Notes: generated from the letters alone by a model not told the origin. A stretch of 64,000 nucleotides of DNA from Bartonella vinsonii subsp. vinsonii (GCF_902825235.1 NZ_CADEAJ010000007.1:1-64000); one strand, 5' to 3'; counted from the first letter of the stretch, positions 33,207 through 44,399 are shown. Numbers and translations: made by a program.

Positions 33207-33228
33207 TAAAAAAAGCCGCAAAAAGGCT
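33207..33228 (-). terminator. Terminator of the tRNA-Lys transcript
   Basis: On the minus strand AGCC (33228-33225), a 7-nt loop and GGCT (33217-33214) are followed by seven T. It lies about 80 nt downstream of the tRNA-Lys gene. The phage remnant begins just beyond it. Confidence 0.55.
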
Positions 33229-33310
33229 GGAGGTCAGTAAAAATAGATCCACTGAAGAAAAGGACTAAGATTCCTGTACCTTAATATAACCCATTGATTT
33301 CATTTAAAAG

Positions 33311-33386
33311 TGGTGAGCGCGCAGGGATTCGAACCCTGGACCTACTGATTAAAAGTCAGTTGCTCTACCAGCTGAGCTACGCGCTC
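33311..33386 (-). tRNA. tRNA-Lys (anticodon UUU)
   Basis: 76 nt. Acceptor GAGCGCG with matching CGCGCTC, D-arm AGCTCAGCTGGTAGAGC, anticodon stem ACTGA/TCAGT with loop CTTTTAA (anticodon UUU), T-arm GGTTCGAATCC and an encoded CCA. It marks the border between the accessory region and core genes, and tRNA genes are frequent integration sites. However, no second copy of its 3' end is found in the window. Confidence 0.97.
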
Positions 33387-34217
33387 CCACACAAGTTATT
33401 TCACTTGCAGAAAGTGAGTGAAACATACGGTTGACTTTTCATTTGGTCAACACCTTTCGAAAAAAAAAATTATTTTCGATTCAGTTATCAATACTTTTCT
33501 GTTTTTTTTCCCTTTCACCAATACTGTAATATATAATTTTTCTCTTTTTTGAGTTTGAATAAAAGAAACATTTAAGCATAAAAATAATTCATAATTTCTA
33601 AAATACGAAAGAGTGAATATTTCAAAATTATGAGAGATCTAGGAATATATGTAAAACACGAAACTTGATTTATAAATAATCAAAACAAATAAGAAAAATA
33701 ATGGATTCACTGTTGTTGAGTATGCAGATATAAATCAGAAGTTCAGCATAATTGAAATGATATAAAAAATATCACTCATGACGATAAAAAGCTCGTACTT
33801 GATATTTTAGCTATAAATAATTGTACTGAAAATAAAATGATAAAAATAATATGTGAATTGATCCCAATGTACAATGGGGCTAGCATCTTTGTTAGATCAA
33901 CAAAATCTGTTTAACTAGGCTCTTTATAATAGAAATTACAAAATAGACAGCTATCTTTCCAGAAAAGGTAGATAACTCTTCTCCAAAACGGATTTATAAA
34001 TTTAGATTAAGGAAAATTATCTAATTTAAGAGAATAAATGATATTTAAAATATATTAAAAATAAAAATTTACATTACAAAATATTTATTATTAATTTTAA
34101 TTTCCAATTAAAAATAAAGTATTTTTTTATCTCAAAAAAACTTGTAGAGTATTTGCAGATACAATACACTTTACCTTATGTTTTCTTTATTTTTGATGTT
34201 TTTAATTGGAATATTGA
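33387..34217. other. Long AT-rich non-coding region upstream of lexA
   Basis: About 830 nt, very AT-rich, with no plausible reading frame, RNA gene or repeat that I can support. No clear alphaproteobacterial SOS box (GTTC N7 GTTC) is seen before lexA. It presumably holds the tRNA and lexA promoters and otherwise decayed sequence, which is common in Bartonella. Confidence 0.5.
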
Positions 34218-34931
34218 ATGCTGACATGTAAACAATATGAGCTCCTCTTGTTTATTCACAATCATATGAAAGAAACAGGTATTCCCCCCTCCTTTGAGGA
34301 AATGAAAATTGCATTAGAGCTTTCTTCAAAGTCTGGCATTCATAAACTCATTATAGCATTAGAACAAAGAGGTTTTATACGCCGTTTGCCAAATCGTGCC
34401 CGTGCAGTAGAAGTGATTCGACTTCCTGAAAAAATAACCTTTAATCTTTCTTTAGCGCGTAAAATTTCTCCTAGTATGATAGAAAAAAATAAAAGAAGAA
34501 TATCAAAAAGCTTTAATGATCTTGATAATTTTGAAGTAGAAGAGAAAAAAAGTGTCATTATCCCTATTATGGGACGCATTGCTGCAAGTGTGCCTGTCTC
34601 CGCTGTATTACAGCAAATAAATACGCTTTCTTTACCAGAAGATATGATTCATTCCGGTGAGCACTATGCTTTAGAAGTCAAAGATGATTCTATGATTGAA
34701 GCTGGTATTCTTGATAAAGATATTATAATTGTTAAACGTCAAACTACAGCAGTATCAGGTGAAATTATTGTTGCATTTATTGATAAAGAAGAAGCAACTT
34801 TAAAACGTTATCGACGAAACGGAGCCTCTATTGCATTAGAAGCTGCAAATCATCACTATGAAACACGAATATATGGATCAGAGCATGTACAGATACAAGG
34901 TAAACTTATCGGACTTATTCGCAAATACTAA
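34218..34931 (+). CDS. lexA: LexA repressor
   Basis: SOS-response repressor: DNA binding by residues 1-65 ([40 protein letters not shown]), then a S24-type self-cleaving domain. Catalytic Ser lies in DDSMIEAG and Lys in EATLKRY. The cleavage site reads RIAASVPV, so the scissile bond would be Ala123-Ser124 instead of the usual Ala-Gly. At 237 residues it is slightly long because of a Lys-rich linker, typical of Rhizobiales LexA. ATG 34218. No obvious SOS box is seen upstream. Confidence 0.95.
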   Translation: MLTCKQYELLLFIHNHMKETGIPPSFEEMKIALELSSKSGIHKLIIALEQRGFIRRLPNRARAVEVIRLPEKITFNLSLARKISPSMIEKNKRRISKSFNDLDNFEVEEKKSVIIPIMGRIAASVPVSAVLQQINTLSLPEDMIHSGEHYALEVKDDSMIEAGILDKDIIIVKRQTTAVSGEIIVAFIDKEEATLKRYRRNGASIALEAANHHYETRIYGSEHVQIQGKLIGLIRKY

Positions 34932-35164
34932 ATAATAAAAATATTTTCCTACTATACTTCACACATTCAGTAAAAAATTATTTGGTATTTTTTCGTATTA
35001 TACCACACTCCTTGATATAAATATTGCACGCATAAAACATTATAAAACCAAATGATGTCATAAAAAATTGTCTTGCATATCTATCAAAGATAAAGCACAT
35101 TTTTATTCTTAATAAAGTGAAAATAGCCAACAAAATTTAATGTTATAAAGTTGCAGGATTTATC

Positions 35165-36478
35165 ATGGCAGCACCCCGTATTAGTTTTGTCTCTCTTGGA
35201 TGCCCAAAAGCACTGGTAGATTCTGAGCGAATTATTACCAGACTCCGATCTGAAGGTTATGAGATTTCACGTAAACATCAAGGTGCTGATCTCGTTATTG
35301 TGAATACTTGTGGTTTTCTTGATTCTGCGCGCAATGAATCATTAGCCAATATCGATGAAGCTCTCAAAGAAAATGGAAAAGTTATTGTAACCGGGTGTCT
35401 TGGTGCTGATCCTGATGTTGTTCGTCAAATACACCCTAATGTGTTAGCCATTACGGGACCACAGGCCTATGAAAGTGTTATACAAGCTGTTCATACAGCA
35501 ATTCCTCCAGTTCACGATCCCTTTATTGATTTAGTTCCTCCACAAGGTATTCGCTTAACACCTCGCCATTATGCTTACTTAAAAATTTCTGAAGGATGTT
35601 CTAATCGATGTAGTTTTTGTATTATCCCTATTCTACGCGGTAATCTTACTTCACGCCCCATCAAGGATGTTCTTCACGAAGCTGAAAAACTTGTGCAGGC
35701 TGGTGTAAAAGAGCTTTTGGTTATCTCACAAGATACGAGTGCTTACGGCATTGATATTAAATATCTCGAAAGTTCTTGGAAAGATCGCACAGTAAAAACC
35801 AAATTTTTCGATCTTTGTCGTGAATTAGGTAATATGGGCATTTGGATACGCATGCATTATGTCTATCCTTATCCTCATGTTGATGAAGTTATTGAACTTA
35901 TGGCGGCAAAAAAAATTCTTCCTTATCTGGATATCCCTTTTCAGCATGCTTCACCAACGGTTTTACGTAACATGAGACGTCCTGCTCTTATGGAAAAAAC
36001 AAATCGTAGAATTGAAAAGTGGAGAAAAATTTGTCCAGATCTCACTCTACGATCAACGTTTATTGTTGGTTTTCCAGGCGAAACAAATGAAGATTTTAAT
36101 ATACTCCTCGAATGGCTAGAGGAAGCAAAAATTGAACGTGCTGGCTGCTTTAAATATGAACCAGTAAAAGGTGCTGTCGCAAATGATTTAGGATTAGAAA
36201 AGATTGCCGAAGAAGTGAAAGAAAATCGCTGGCATCGTTTTATGGCAAAACAACAACAAATTTCTACGCATCTTTTAAAGAAAAAAATCGGAAAAAGACT
36301 TCAAGTTCTCATTGATGAAAGTCAAGGAACAATTGCTAAAGGTCGTAGTCAATATGATGCTCCAGAAGTAGATGGTGTTGTACATATATCATCACGACGA
36401 CCATTGCGTGTTGGTGAATTTGTCACCGTAAAAATCGAAAAATCAGATGCTTATGATCTTTATGGTATCGCAGTTTAA
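35165..36478 (+). CDS. rimO: Ribosomal protein uS12 methylthiotransferase RimO
   Basis: Radical-SAM enzyme that adds a methylthio group to an Asp of ribosomal protein S12. The N-terminal cluster-binding Cys residues are in [19 protein letters not shown] and TGCLGA. The radical-SAM triad is in [14 protein letters not shown], and a C-terminal TRAM domain ([27 protein letters not shown]) follows. 437 residues is the normal length. RimO is distinguished from MiaB by its [14 protein letters not shown] start. Confidence 0.96.
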   Translation: MAAPRISFVSLGCPKALVDSERIITRLRSEGYEISRKHQGADLVIVNTCGFLDSARNESLANIDEALKENGKVIVTGCLGADPDVVRQIHPNVLAITGPQAYESVIQAVHTAIPPVHDPFIDLVPPQGIRLTPRHYAYLKISEGCSNRCSFCIIPILRGNLTSRPIKDVLHEAEKLVQAGVKELLVISQDTSAYGIDIKYLESSWKDRTVKTKFFDLCRELGNMGIWIRMHYVYPYPHVDEVIELMAAKKILPYLDIPFQHASPTVLRNMRRPALMEKTNRRIEKWRKICPDLTLRSTFIVGFPGETNEDFNILLEWLEEAKIERAGCFKYEPVKGAVANDLGLEKIAEEVKENRWHRFMAKQQQISTHLLKKKIGKRLQVLIDESQGTIAKGRSQYDAPEVDGVVHISSRRPLRVGEFVTVKIEKSDAYDLYGIAV

Positions 36479-36510
36479 GAGTGAGGTTTATTATGCTTAG
36501 CAGTTAAGCT

Positions 36511-37359
36511 TTATAATAAGCTCTTAAAATCAAAAAAATTCTTATCAAGTAAATGGCTTGGACGAACATTTGTCAAGGCGCGGATCATAGTATCTTTCCG
36601 TCCTGGCATTCTTTTTTCTATATCTTTGAGCATTTCTTTCATTGCATTGCGTTGTAAACCATCTTGACTTCCACAAAGATTGCAAGGGATGATAGGAAAT
36701 CGCATAGCTTGAGAAAATTTTTCCATGTCTTCCTCAGCAGCATAAACAAGAGGACGCAAAACGAAAAGATCTCCTTCGTCGTTTACAAGCTTTCCAGGCA
36801 TGGCAGCTAATCGGCCACCATGAAACAAATTCATAAAAAACGTTTCTAGAACATCATCACGATGATGTCCGAGAACTAATGCAGAACACCCTTCTTCACG
36901 TGCAATACGGTATAAATTACCACGTCGCAACCGAGAACAAAGCGAACAATATGTTTGCGTATCTGCCAATTTATCTGTGACAATAGAATAAGTATCCTGA
37001 TACTCAATGCGATATGGAATTTTATAAGAGTTTAAAAAGTCTGGAAGAATATGCTTTGGGAAGCCCGGTTGTCCTTGATCAAGATTACAAGCTAGAATTT
37101 CAATAGGTAAAAGGCCACGCCATTTTAAATCAAGAAGAAGTGCTAAGAGTCCGTAAGAATCTTTTCCACCCGATAAAGCAATAAGCCACTTTTTTCCTGA
37201 AGAAAGCATGGAAAAATCATCCAATGCTTGCCGCATATGGCGTAAAAGCCGTTTGCGTAATTTATTAAACTCCACAGTTGAAGGAGCAATCTGAAATATT
37301 GGATGACAATCATCAGCTTCCCTCGCCAAAGAATTAGTTTTTTCTACATTCTTTTCCAT
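36511..37359 (-). CDS. ttcA: tRNA 2-thiocytidine(32) synthase TtcA
   Basis: Iron-sulfur-dependent enzyme that thiolates cytidine 32 of certain tRNAs. PP-loop ATP site SGGKDS (residues about 64-69), cluster-binding Cys pairs CSLC and CNLC, and the [18 protein letters not shown] motif are all present. 282 residues is normal. It converges with rimO and the stops are 33 nt apart. Confidence 0.94.
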   Translation of the reverse strand: MEKNVEKTNSLAREADDCHPIFQIAPSTVEFNKLRKRLLRHMRQALDDFSMLSSGKKWLIALSGGKDSYGLLALLLDLKWRGLLPIEILACNLDQGQPGFPKHILPDFLNSYKIPYRIEYQDTYSIVTDKLADTQTYCSLCSRLRRGNLYRIAREEGCSALVLGHHRDDVLETFFMNLFHGGRLAAMPGKLVNDEGDLFVLRPLVYAAEEDMEKFSQAMRFPIIPCNLCGSQDGLQRNAMKEMLKDIEKRMPGRKDTMIRALTNVRPSHLLDKNFFDFKSLL

Positions 37360-37663
37360 TGCTCGATATTCGACTTAAAATATTACCCATATACCATAAT
37401 TCTGTATGTAAATATCTTGTTCTGCAAGAACGACAGAAATAACAACAGATGTAACATAGTCTAAACGAATGTCCATTGAGCTATAAGACGAGATCTGTAA
37501 AAAGAAATGGAGCTACATCAAATGACGCTGTTATAAAATATAACAACAACCTTGACATAGCACCATTTACAAAAAACTCGTTAGCTTTAAAAACTATAAA
37601 GTAACACTAATATTTTTGAATGTATCATAAAACGAAAGAGAGCAATATTCCCTTATAGAGAAT
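37360..37663. other. Non-coding stretch between ttcA and rpsD
   Basis: AT-rich, 304 nt. No reading frame, convincing terminator or repeat seen. It should contain the ttcA promoter on the minus strand and the end of the rpsD transcript. Confidence 0.45.
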
Positions 37664-38281
37664 TTAACGAGAATAAAATTCAACAACTAAATTGGGTTCC
37701 ATATGCACAGCATAAGGAACATCCGCAAAAGCAGGAATACGCGTAAATGTTGCTTTCATTTGATTATGATCTGCTTCAATATATTCGGGCACATCACGTT
37801 CTGCTAACTGCACAGCTTCTAAGACCAAAACAAGCTGTTTTGATTTTTCACGAACCTCAATAACATCACCTGGTTTACAACGATATGATTGAATATTCGT
37901 GCGCCGACCATTTACGTTAACATGACCGTGATTGATAAACTGACGAGAAGCAAAAATTGTAGGCACAAATTTTGCACGGTAGACGACAGCATCCAAACGC
38001 GATTCTAAAAGGCCGATAAGATTTTCACCAGTATCACCACGCCGCCGAGCTGCTTCTTCATAAGTTTTACGGAATTGCTTCTCTGAAATATCACCGTAAA
38101 ATCCTTTTAACTTCTGCTTAGCACGTAATTGCACACCATAATCAGACAGCTTCCCTTTACGGCGCTGACCATGTTGACCTGGTCCATAATCACGACGATT
38201 CACAGGAGACTTCGGACGCCCCCAAATGTTTTCTCCCATACGCCGATCAATTTTATATTTTGTTGTTTCGCGTTTACTCAT
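37664..38281 (-). CDS. rpsD: 30S ribosomal protein S4 (uS4)
   Basis: Primary 16S rRNA binder and translational-fidelity protein. 205 residues: [40 protein letters not shown], and the S4 RNA-binding domain ([30 protein letters not shown]). ATG 38281 follows AAAGGAAA. A longer in-frame start at 38329 adds residues not found in the family. It stands alone, as in other Rhizobiales. Confidence 0.98.
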   Translation of the reverse strand: MSKRETTKYKIDRRMGENIWGRPKSPVNRRDYGPGQHGQRRKGKLSDYGVQLRAKQKLKGFYGDISEKQFRKTYEEAARRRGDTGENLIGLLESRLDAVVYRAKFVPTIFASRQFINHGHVNVNGRRTNIQSYRCKPGDVIEVREKSKQLVLVLEAVQLAERDVPEYIEADHNQMKATFTRIPAFADVPYAVHMEPNLVVEFYSR

Positions 38282-38464
38282 CGCATTTCCTTTAAAAACA
38301 GAATACAAGATCTCATCGTAAGATCTCAAGGAAACGCGCCCTCCTCTGCCTTCAAATTAAAAGACTGACAGGATAGCTTAACATATAATAGGCAAAACTA
38401 CCCACGGGACACGTCAATTCATGCCATTTCCTCGAAAGAAAAGACTCAAGTAGCTTTATTGATC

Positions 38465-39277
38465 TCAGATCCCAAAGTCAACTCCTTTGATGATATTTAA
38501 GTGAAATCTTTTTAACAAATGTTCTGTTGAAGAAGTTATATTTTGCGTTGTAAATAACGCGAAGTCTTTATGCTTCTTTATGATTTTTGACTGCACTCTT
38601 TCCGGTAATAATGATCTTGTGTGTTTGGCTACAGCTTTTGCTGGATCAATCCATTCTACTGGCCACAAAGCTTGTTCACGAAAAAAATTGATCAAAAAAG
38701 GATAATGCGTACAAGCTAAAACAATAATATCAGTATATTTACTACCTTTCTTAACAAAACATGGAAGGATTTCATGACGTAATTCCTGCAAATTAATAGG
38801 CTTTCCACGCAAATAATCTTCAGCAAATCCAGCAAGTTTCTCACTTCCAACAAGCTGAACATGACACTGAGCAGCAAAAGAATTGATTAATTCATGTGTA
38901 TAGGCACGCTTAACTGTTGCAGGAGTGGCTAATACTGAAATAAAACCAGATTTTGTTTGTTCAGCCGCTGACTTAATTGCAGGAACTGTTCCTACAAAAA
39001 GAATATGGGGAAATCTCTCTCGTAAATCTGCCATTATCAGTGTAGAAGCAGTATTGCAAGCGATTACACATAAAATAGGGTTATAGTGTATTAAAAGATT
39101 TGTAAAAATCTTTAAAATGCGTTGTTTTAAAACATTTTCTTTCCAATTTCCATAAGGAAAACCCGCATCATCAGCAACATAAATAAATTGTCTTTCAGGA
39201 ATAAGAAGCCGCACCTCCCTCAACACTGTTAAACCACCAATGCCACTATCAAAAAAAAGAAGAGGCCGTTCATCCAT
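38465..39277 (-). CDS. murI: Glutamate racemase
   Basis: Makes D-glutamate for peptidoglycan. 270 residues with the family signatures LLFFDSGIGGLTVLREV, the first catalytic Cys in VIACNTAS and the second in VLACTHYPFL. Its start overlaps the end of the upstream methyltransferase gene by 8 nt on the minus strand, so the two are coupled. Confidence 0.96.
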   Translation of the reverse strand: MDERPLLFFDSGIGGLTVLREVRLLIPERQFIYVADDAGFPYGNWKENVLKQRILKIFTNLLIHYNPILCVIACNTASTLIMADLRERFPHILFVGTVPAIKSAAEQTKSGFISVLATPATVKRAYTHELINSFAAQCHVQLVGSEKLAGFAEDYLRGKPINLQELRHEILPCFVKKGSKYTDIIVLACTHYPFLINFFREQALWPVEWIDPAKAVAKHTRSLLPERVQSKIIKKHKDFALFTTQNITSSTEHLLKRFHLNIIKGVDFGI

Positions 39278-40106
39278 CAGTTTTCACACTTGTTTTTATT
39301 TTTTTACGTTCACGATCTGCAGGCGCACCACTTCCTCGTGGGAACTTAGGCGAAAAATGATCCAATGAAGATATAATCCCCCGTAGCAAACGAACCTCAG
39401 ATTCGCTAAAATGAGCGCGTGTAAAAACAGAGCGCAGATTTGCAAGCATCACCTCTTTGCGTTCTCGAGGTCTAAAATATCCACGGATATCCAAAGCATC
39501 TTCTAACTGAGATAAAAAACCATGAAATGTTGCTTTATTCGCTGGCTCCATCTCTACTGCACGAAAAGCCGTATCGCGCATATCTTCCAAACCTGATTTC
39601 ATCCATTCATAAGACATTAACAAAACCGCTTGCGCAATATTGAGTGAGGCAAAAGCAGGATTAACTGGAAAAGTAATGATTTCATCGACAAGACTGATTT
39701 CATCATTTTCTAGTCCCCACCTTTCTCTTCCAAAAAGAATACCCGTTTTATGTCCAATATTTTCACGTTGACGTAATACACTTGCTGCTTCAACAGCACT
39801 TCTTACAGTTTTAAAACCACATCTTTCACGTGCTGTTGTAGCAAAAACATAATGCAAATCTGCAATTGCATCATGTAACGTATCAAAAATGACTGCATCG
39901 TTAATGACATGATCTGCTTTACTCGCAGCAGCTATAGCTTTTTCATTTGGAAATACTTCTCGAGGCTTGACTAATCGAAGCTTAGAGAGCCCAAAATTTG
40001 CCATCGCCCTTGCTACCATACCAATATTTTCAGGCAACTGCGGCTCGACTAAAATAATAATTGGACCATTTGTCAAATTTTTACGATTCTTATTGGTTCC
40101 AGCCAT
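39270..40106 (-). CDS. trmJ: tRNA/rRNA 2'-O-methyltransferase, TrmJ-like SPOUT family
   Basis: SPOUT methyltransferase; TrmJ members methylate the ribose of nucleotide 32 in tRNA. Motifs: IILVEPQLPENIGMVARAMA, LVKPRE, GILFGRERWGLENDE and NPAFASLNIAQAVLLMSYEW. The C-terminal extension (about residues 195-278) fits TrmJ better than shorter TrmL. ATG 40106 has GGGAG just upstream. A TTG one codon earlier is in frame. The exact RNA target is not shown by the sequence. Confidence 0.9.
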   Translation of the reverse strand: MAGTNKNRKNLTNGPIIILVEPQLPENIGMVARAMANFGLSKLRLVKPREVFPNEKAIAAASKADHVINDAVIFDTLHDAIADLHYVFATTARERCGFKTVRSAVEAASVLRQRENIGHKTGILFGRERWGLENDEISLVDEIITFPVNPAFASLNIAQAVLLMSYEWMKSGLEDMRDTAFRAVEMEPANKATFHGFLSQLEDALDIRGYFRPRERKEVMLANLRSVFTRAHFSESEVRLLRGIISSLDHFSPKFPRGSGAPADRERKKIKTSVKTDG

Positions 40107-40422
40107 CAATTCTCCCTAAATTCACGCGTTATGCTTTTATTGTTGTTTTTTTAAACACAACCTTCTTTTAAAATTGCTCCCTCAAATAACCTTTTTAATA
40201 ACAAATTACGGTCAATATTATTTTTTGATTCAAAGTTTATTGTAAAGCAACAACTTTAAAAATTAATAATGGATTATAAAGAAAAAAATAAATTTTGACG
40301 CTTAGAGTAGTGAGGTAAATTGTTTTAACATTTTTGTGCATTTAAAATGCCTTATTGAAACACTAAAACTTATAAATAACAATCTGGTTGAATTATAAAA
40401 ATATAAATTCTAAGAAAGGAAT
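40107..40422. other. AT-rich intergenic region between divergent trmJ and sfsA
   Basis: 316 nt with no reading frame or repeat. It must carry both divergent promoters, but I cannot pick one with confidence. AAGGAA at about 40416-40421 is the ribosome-binding site of sfsA. Confidence 0.45.
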
Positions 40423-41139
40423 ATGCTCTTTATTTCCGAACTTTTTCCTGCAAAACTTATCCGTCGTTATAAACGTTTTCTTGCTGATGTTAAAGGAGAA
40501 GATCAAGATATCTTTACCGTATCAGTTCCTAATACAGGATCGATGCTTGGCTTGACAACGCCCAATTCTAATGTTTGGCTTTCGTATAACAATAATTCCA
40601 AGCGAAAATACGCGTATCAATTAGAAATTGTTGAAACAAATAATACTTTAGTTGGTATCAATACGACTTTACCCAACAAGCTTGCATTAGAAGCAATTCA
40701 AAAGGGTTTATTACCAGAATTGAGTGGATACAAAACAATTTTGAAAGAACAATGCTATGGTACGCAATCTCGCATTGACTTTCTTTTGTGTGATGCTATC
40801 ACCCCTGATTGTTATCTAGAAGTCAAAAATGTTCATTTTATTCGCCAAAAAGGATTAGCCGAATTTCCTGATACAGTGACAAAACGCGGTACACGACATC
40901 TTGAAGAACTTATAAAAGTTGTGCAACAGGGAAAACGAGCTGCTATGCTTTATGTTGTTCAACGGGAGGATTGCTCAGCTTTTACAATCTGTCATGACCT
41001 TGACCCAACCTATGGACGTACATTTGATTTAGCGCTAAAATCTGGAGTAGAATTTTATGCTGTAAAATGTCACGTAAGTACAAAAGGTATTTTTCCGATT
41101 GATCGAGTAAAAATAGAAAATAGAAAAAGTAATGATTGA
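40423..41139 (+). CDS. sfsA: Sugar fermentation stimulation protein SfsA
   Basis: 238-residue SfsA, a nucleic-acid-associated protein with a nuclease-like fold; its physiological role is poorly known. Visible motifs: KLIRRYKRFLADV, VPNTGSMLGL, SRIDFLL, CYLEVKNVHF and AEFPDTVTKRGTRHLEEL. It starts at ATG 40423 after AAGGAAT and overlaps map by 8 nt. Confidence 0.95.
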   Translation: MLFISELFPAKLIRRYKRFLADVKGEDQDIFTVSVPNTGSMLGLTTPNSNVWLSYNNNSKRKYAYQLEIVETNNTLVGINTTLPNKLALEAIQKGLLPELSGYKTILKEQCYGTQSRIDFLLCDAITPDCYLEVKNVHFIRQKGLAEFPDTVTKRGTRHLEELIKVVQQGKRAAMLYVVQREDCSAFTICHDLDPTYGRTFDLALKSGVEFYAVKCHVSTKGIFPIDRVKIENRKSND

Positions 41140-41962
41140 CTATATTGAATATAATAAAATACCCTTAAAATTTAACGGACAAATTCGCATTTTTGATGAT
41201 TACGCTTTCACTAAAATGCGTGAAGTTGGTCGCATTGCTGCCGAATGCCTTGATGCACTTATAGATGTCATTAAACCTAGTGTCACAACACAAGAGATTG
41301 ATGATTTTGTTTTTACTTTTGGAGCGGAGCGAGGAGCCCTTCCCGCTGACTTGAATTATCATGGATACGGTCATTCATGCTGTACATCCATCAATCATGT
41401 TGTTTGCCATGGCATCCCTAATAAAAGACCCTTACAAGAAGGCGATATTGTTAATGTTGATGTGACCTTTATTCTCGATGGTTGGCATGGCGATTCAAGC
41501 CGCATGTACCCTGTTGGAAAAATTAGACGAGCTGCCGAGCGTCTCCTAAAAATAACCCATGAAAGTTTGATGAGGGGAATTTCTGTAGTCAAACCCGGAG
41601 CAACCACTGGTGATATTGGTGCCGCCATTCAACATTATGCAGAATCTGAACGCTGCTCGATTGTCAGAGATTTTTGCGGACATGGAATCGGTCAGCTATT
41701 TCATGACGCACCCAATATTCTCCATTATGGAAATCCTAGAGAAGGAGTAGAACTAAAACAAGGTATGATATTTACAATTGAGCCGATGATCAACCTCGGT
41801 AAACCACAGGTTAAAATTTTATCAGATGGTTGGACAGCTGTTACACGCGATCGATCTCTTACCGCACAGTATGAACATACAATTGGTGTAACAAATGAAG
41901 GATGTGAAATTTTTACGCAATCTCCTAGAAATATTTTCTATATTCCAAATTCATATGCCTAA
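41132..41962 (+). CDS. map: Methionine aminopeptidase type I
   Basis: Removes the initiator Met from new proteins. 276 residues with the five metal ligands visible: Asp in [16 protein letters not shown] (two), His in [11 protein letters not shown], Glu in TIEPMINLG and Glu in YEHTIGV. The start overlaps the sfsA stop, so the genes are coupled, and radC follows 17 nt after. Confidence 0.97.
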   Translation: MIDYIEYNKIPLKFNGQIRIFDDYAFTKMREVGRIAAECLDALIDVIKPSVTTQEIDDFVFTFGAERGALPADLNYHGYGHSCCTSINHVVCHGIPNKRPLQEGDIVNVDVTFILDGWHGDSSRMYPVGKIRRAAERLLKITHESLMRGISVVKPGATTGDIGAAIQHYAESERCSIVRDFCGHGIGQLFHDAPNILHYGNPREGVELKQGMIFTIEPMINLGKPQVKILSDGWTAVTRDRSLTAQYEHTIGVTNEGCEIFTQSPRNIFYIPNSYA

Positions 41963-41979
41963 ATAAATGTAGAAATGTC

Positions 41980-42774
41980 ATGGCTAAAAAAATAAATAAA
42001 AAGGAAGACATCCAGAGCAATCATTTTGCATTAACACCAAGTTCTTCACTTAGTCCAATACCAGAAATAAAAGATAAAAAGGTTCAGAAAAATTTACAAA
42101 TACATAAACATTATCAAGGACATCGTGAACGTCTCCGTAAACGCTATTTAAAATCAAAAGGAAATTCAATTGAAGATTATGAATACCTTGAATTATTGCT
42201 TTTTCGCACGATTCCCCGAGCAAATACAAAACCAATAGCTAAGAGTTTGATCGCACGTTTTGGCTCATTAGCTGACGTATTGGGTGCTGATATTCATCGA
42301 CTTCAAGAAGTTGAAGGATGCGGTCCAGCAACTGCAATCGATTTAAAAATTATTTCAGATGTTGCTGGACGTCTTGCTCGTGCAGAATTATTTAAACGGG
42401 ATATTTTTTCATCATGGGATAAAGTATTAGCTTATTGCAAAGCTGTCATGGCTCATGAAACACGTGAACAATTTCGTGTCTTATTTCTCGATAAAAAAAA
42501 TGGTTTACTTGCTGATGAAGTGCAACAAACTGGAACCATTGATCACACCCCTGTTTATCCGCGTGAAGTAATCTGCCGAGCTTTGGAATTATCCGCATCA
42601 GGACTTATCTTAGTGCATAACCACCCTTCTGGTGATGCTACACCTTCTCAAGCAGATATAACTATGACACATAGATTAAAAGACGCAGCAAATGCGTTAG
42701 GAATCATTGTTCACGATCACCTTATCATCGCACGAAACAAACATACGAGCTTTAAAGCGTTAAGACTTATATGA
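41980..42774 (+). CDS. radC: RadC / JAMM-domain protein (UPF0758)
   Basis: 264 residues: a helix-hairpin-helix region ([15 protein letters not shown]) then the JAMM metalloprotease-like domain with [16 protein letters not shown] metal ligands and VHDHLIIA. The biochemical role of RadC proteins is unresolved, and the old DNA-repair assignment was withdrawn for E. coli. It is third in the sfsA-map-radC series. Confidence 0.94.
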   Translation: MAKKINKKEDIQSNHFALTPSSSLSPIPEIKDKKVQKNLQIHKHYQGHRERLRKRYLKSKGNSIEDYEYLELLLFRTIPRANTKPIAKSLIARFGSLADVLGADIHRLQEVEGCGPATAIDLKIISDVAGRLARAELFKRDIFSSWDKVLAYCKAVMAHETREQFRVLFLDKKNGLLADEVQQTGTIDHTPVYPREVICRALELSASGLILVHNHPSGDATPSQADITMTHRLKDAANALGIIVHDHLIIARNKHTSFKALRLI

Positions 42775-42818
42775 CTTTCATTAAATAAAAAAGACTTCAT
42801 TCAATTATTGGCAAAGAA

Positions 42819-43031
42819 TCAATTTCCTAAATCAATATCTAATATAGCCATCGAAAAATTGTATGATAGTTCATCCTCATCTTCATCTCGATAGATAACA
42901 CCTAAAAACTCATCCCCAATATAAACTTCACAAGAATCATCCTTTTTAGGACGTGCCCTCACTTGTAATGCTGAATTCTGGAATGTGTTTTTTAAATAAC
43001 TATCAAGTTTTTTTATTTCATCAGCATTCAC
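42819..43031 (-). CDS. DUF3126 family protein
   Basis: 70 residues, acidic: NADEIKKLDSYLKNTFQNSA, KKDDSCEVYIGDEFLGVIYR, DEDELSYNFSMAILDIDL. This small protein is conserved in alphaproteobacteria and has no known function. It converges with radC, and AGGAGAG lies upstream of its start. No other feature is visible. Confidence 0.85.
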   Translation of the reverse strand: MNADEIKKLDSYLKNTFQNSALQVRARPKKDDSCEVYIGDEFLGVIYRDEDEDELSYNFSMAILDIDLGN

Positions 43032-43625
43032 AATGCTCTCCTGTCTTTTGAGACTTTTAAATTAACGCCTAAACAGCAAATAAGGCACTCCTAAGATTCT
43101 ATAAAAATAATAAATAATCTTAGTTGCAATCTTTACTTATATTACCTATACTTGAAATAATATTTATCTTTGTGTATTTACTGAGGGACCTTTATTAAAA
43201 AATCCTACCACTGTTAAATATATTCGTATAGTTTCAAAAATAAAAAATACAGTTAGAAAATCGCAATTTCTAAATAATTTTTATTTTATCCCCAATTTTG
43301 GCACTTGCACTTACAAGCGTATTCTGACGAAATATTGATCAACCTCTTATATTTTTTGCTTCTAGCAAGATAAATTTTTCTAAAATAAAAGCACTTCCGT
43401 CTTTTTACAACTGCTTTGTTTTTCCAAAGACTCTATTGCATCATAAAAAAATAATTTTCTTTAACTATTTCCAGAACACATTTGTTAAACTTATAAGAGA
43501 AAATTTTATTCCTACACAAATACATAAAATAAACTAACAAGAATTTATTATTATTCCTTTTATCTCTCTTACCCCAAATAAAAATATTGGGTAACTTTGC
43601 GAACTCTAAAAATTACAAATAATTC
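43032..43625. other. AT-rich non-coding region
   Basis: 594 nt without a credible frame on either strand. No tRNA-like, repeat or terminator structure is obvious. Possibly decayed gene remnants or an undetected small RNA; nothing supports either. Confidence 0.45.
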
Positions 43626-44399
43626 TCATACGATAGGATAACGAGAAAGAAAATCGATAACGCCCTTCTTATAGACCTTATCTCCCACAGCAAGCATATG
43701 ATCTCGATCGGGTATTGGCAATGCTTCACCACAGGGCAATAAAGCCGCTAGTGGCTCTGCTTCACCGCCAATTTCATCTAATGAACCAACAGCAACAAGT
43801 GCTGGTTGTTTAATTTTATAAATCTCAGATGCTGTTAATTCCTGTTTTGATGTAATAATACAAGCAGCTAAAGCACGTCTATCGCTTTTAGTTTGGTCTG
43901 CAAATTTACGAAACATCAAACCACGCGGATTAGTAATGGTAGAAATATCTTCTGCTAAAAGAGCCTCAGCAACAGGCTTCCAATCCCCTGCTCCTGTTAC
44001 CATCCCAATACCTAAGCCACCAAAAATAACACTGTGTACATATGTTGGATATAAAAGAGCCATAAATGCACTAATTCGAGCACCCATAGAATATCCCATG
44101 ACATGCGCTTTAGATAATTCTAAATGCTGTAATAATCTCGCCGCATCGCCAGCCATAGCTTGAGGTGTGTAAAAAGAAGAATCATAACTTTTAGCCGAAT
44201 CTCCATGTCCGCGATTATCAAGAGCAATAACACGATATCCCGCTTCAGTAAGGGTACGAAACCAACCCGTTGCATACCAATTCACCCGTGCGGAAGATCC
44301 GAAACCATGAATTAACAAAACAGGATTCCCCTGCCCCTCTTCTCGATAAGCAAACCGCAAACCGTCATATTCAAAAAAACGAATATCCTCTGCTGTCAT
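43626..44399 (-). CDS. Alpha/beta hydrolase
   Basis: 257 residues of the alpha/beta-hydrolase fold: oxyanion-hole region LLIHGFGSSARVN, DNRGHGDS, nucleophile Ser in VMGYSMGARISAF, acid near VGSLDEIGGEAE and catalytic His in DRDHMLAVG. The substrate is unknown. Its start overlaps the upstream DUF192 gene by 4 nt (ATGA), so both are co-translated. Confidence 0.92.
   Translation of the reverse strand: MTAEDIRFFEYDGLRFAYREEGQGNPVLLIHGFGSSARVNWYATGWFRTLTEAGYRVIALDNRGHGDSAKSYDSSFYTPQAMAGDAARLLQHLELSKAHVMGYSMGARISAFMALLYPTYVHSVIFGGLGIGMVTGAGDWKPVAEALLAEDISTITNPRGLMFRKFADQTKSDRRALAACIITSKQELTASEIYKIKQPALVAVGSLDEIGGEAEPLAALLPCGEALPIPDRDHMLAVGDKVYKKGVIDFLSRYPIV

Noticed and set aside
33311-33386. tRNA-Lys as the attachment site of the main prophage
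   Set aside because: No duplicate of the tRNA 3' end is present in the window, and the integrase lies 3.6 kb away behind another remnant. The other boundary may lie outside the window.
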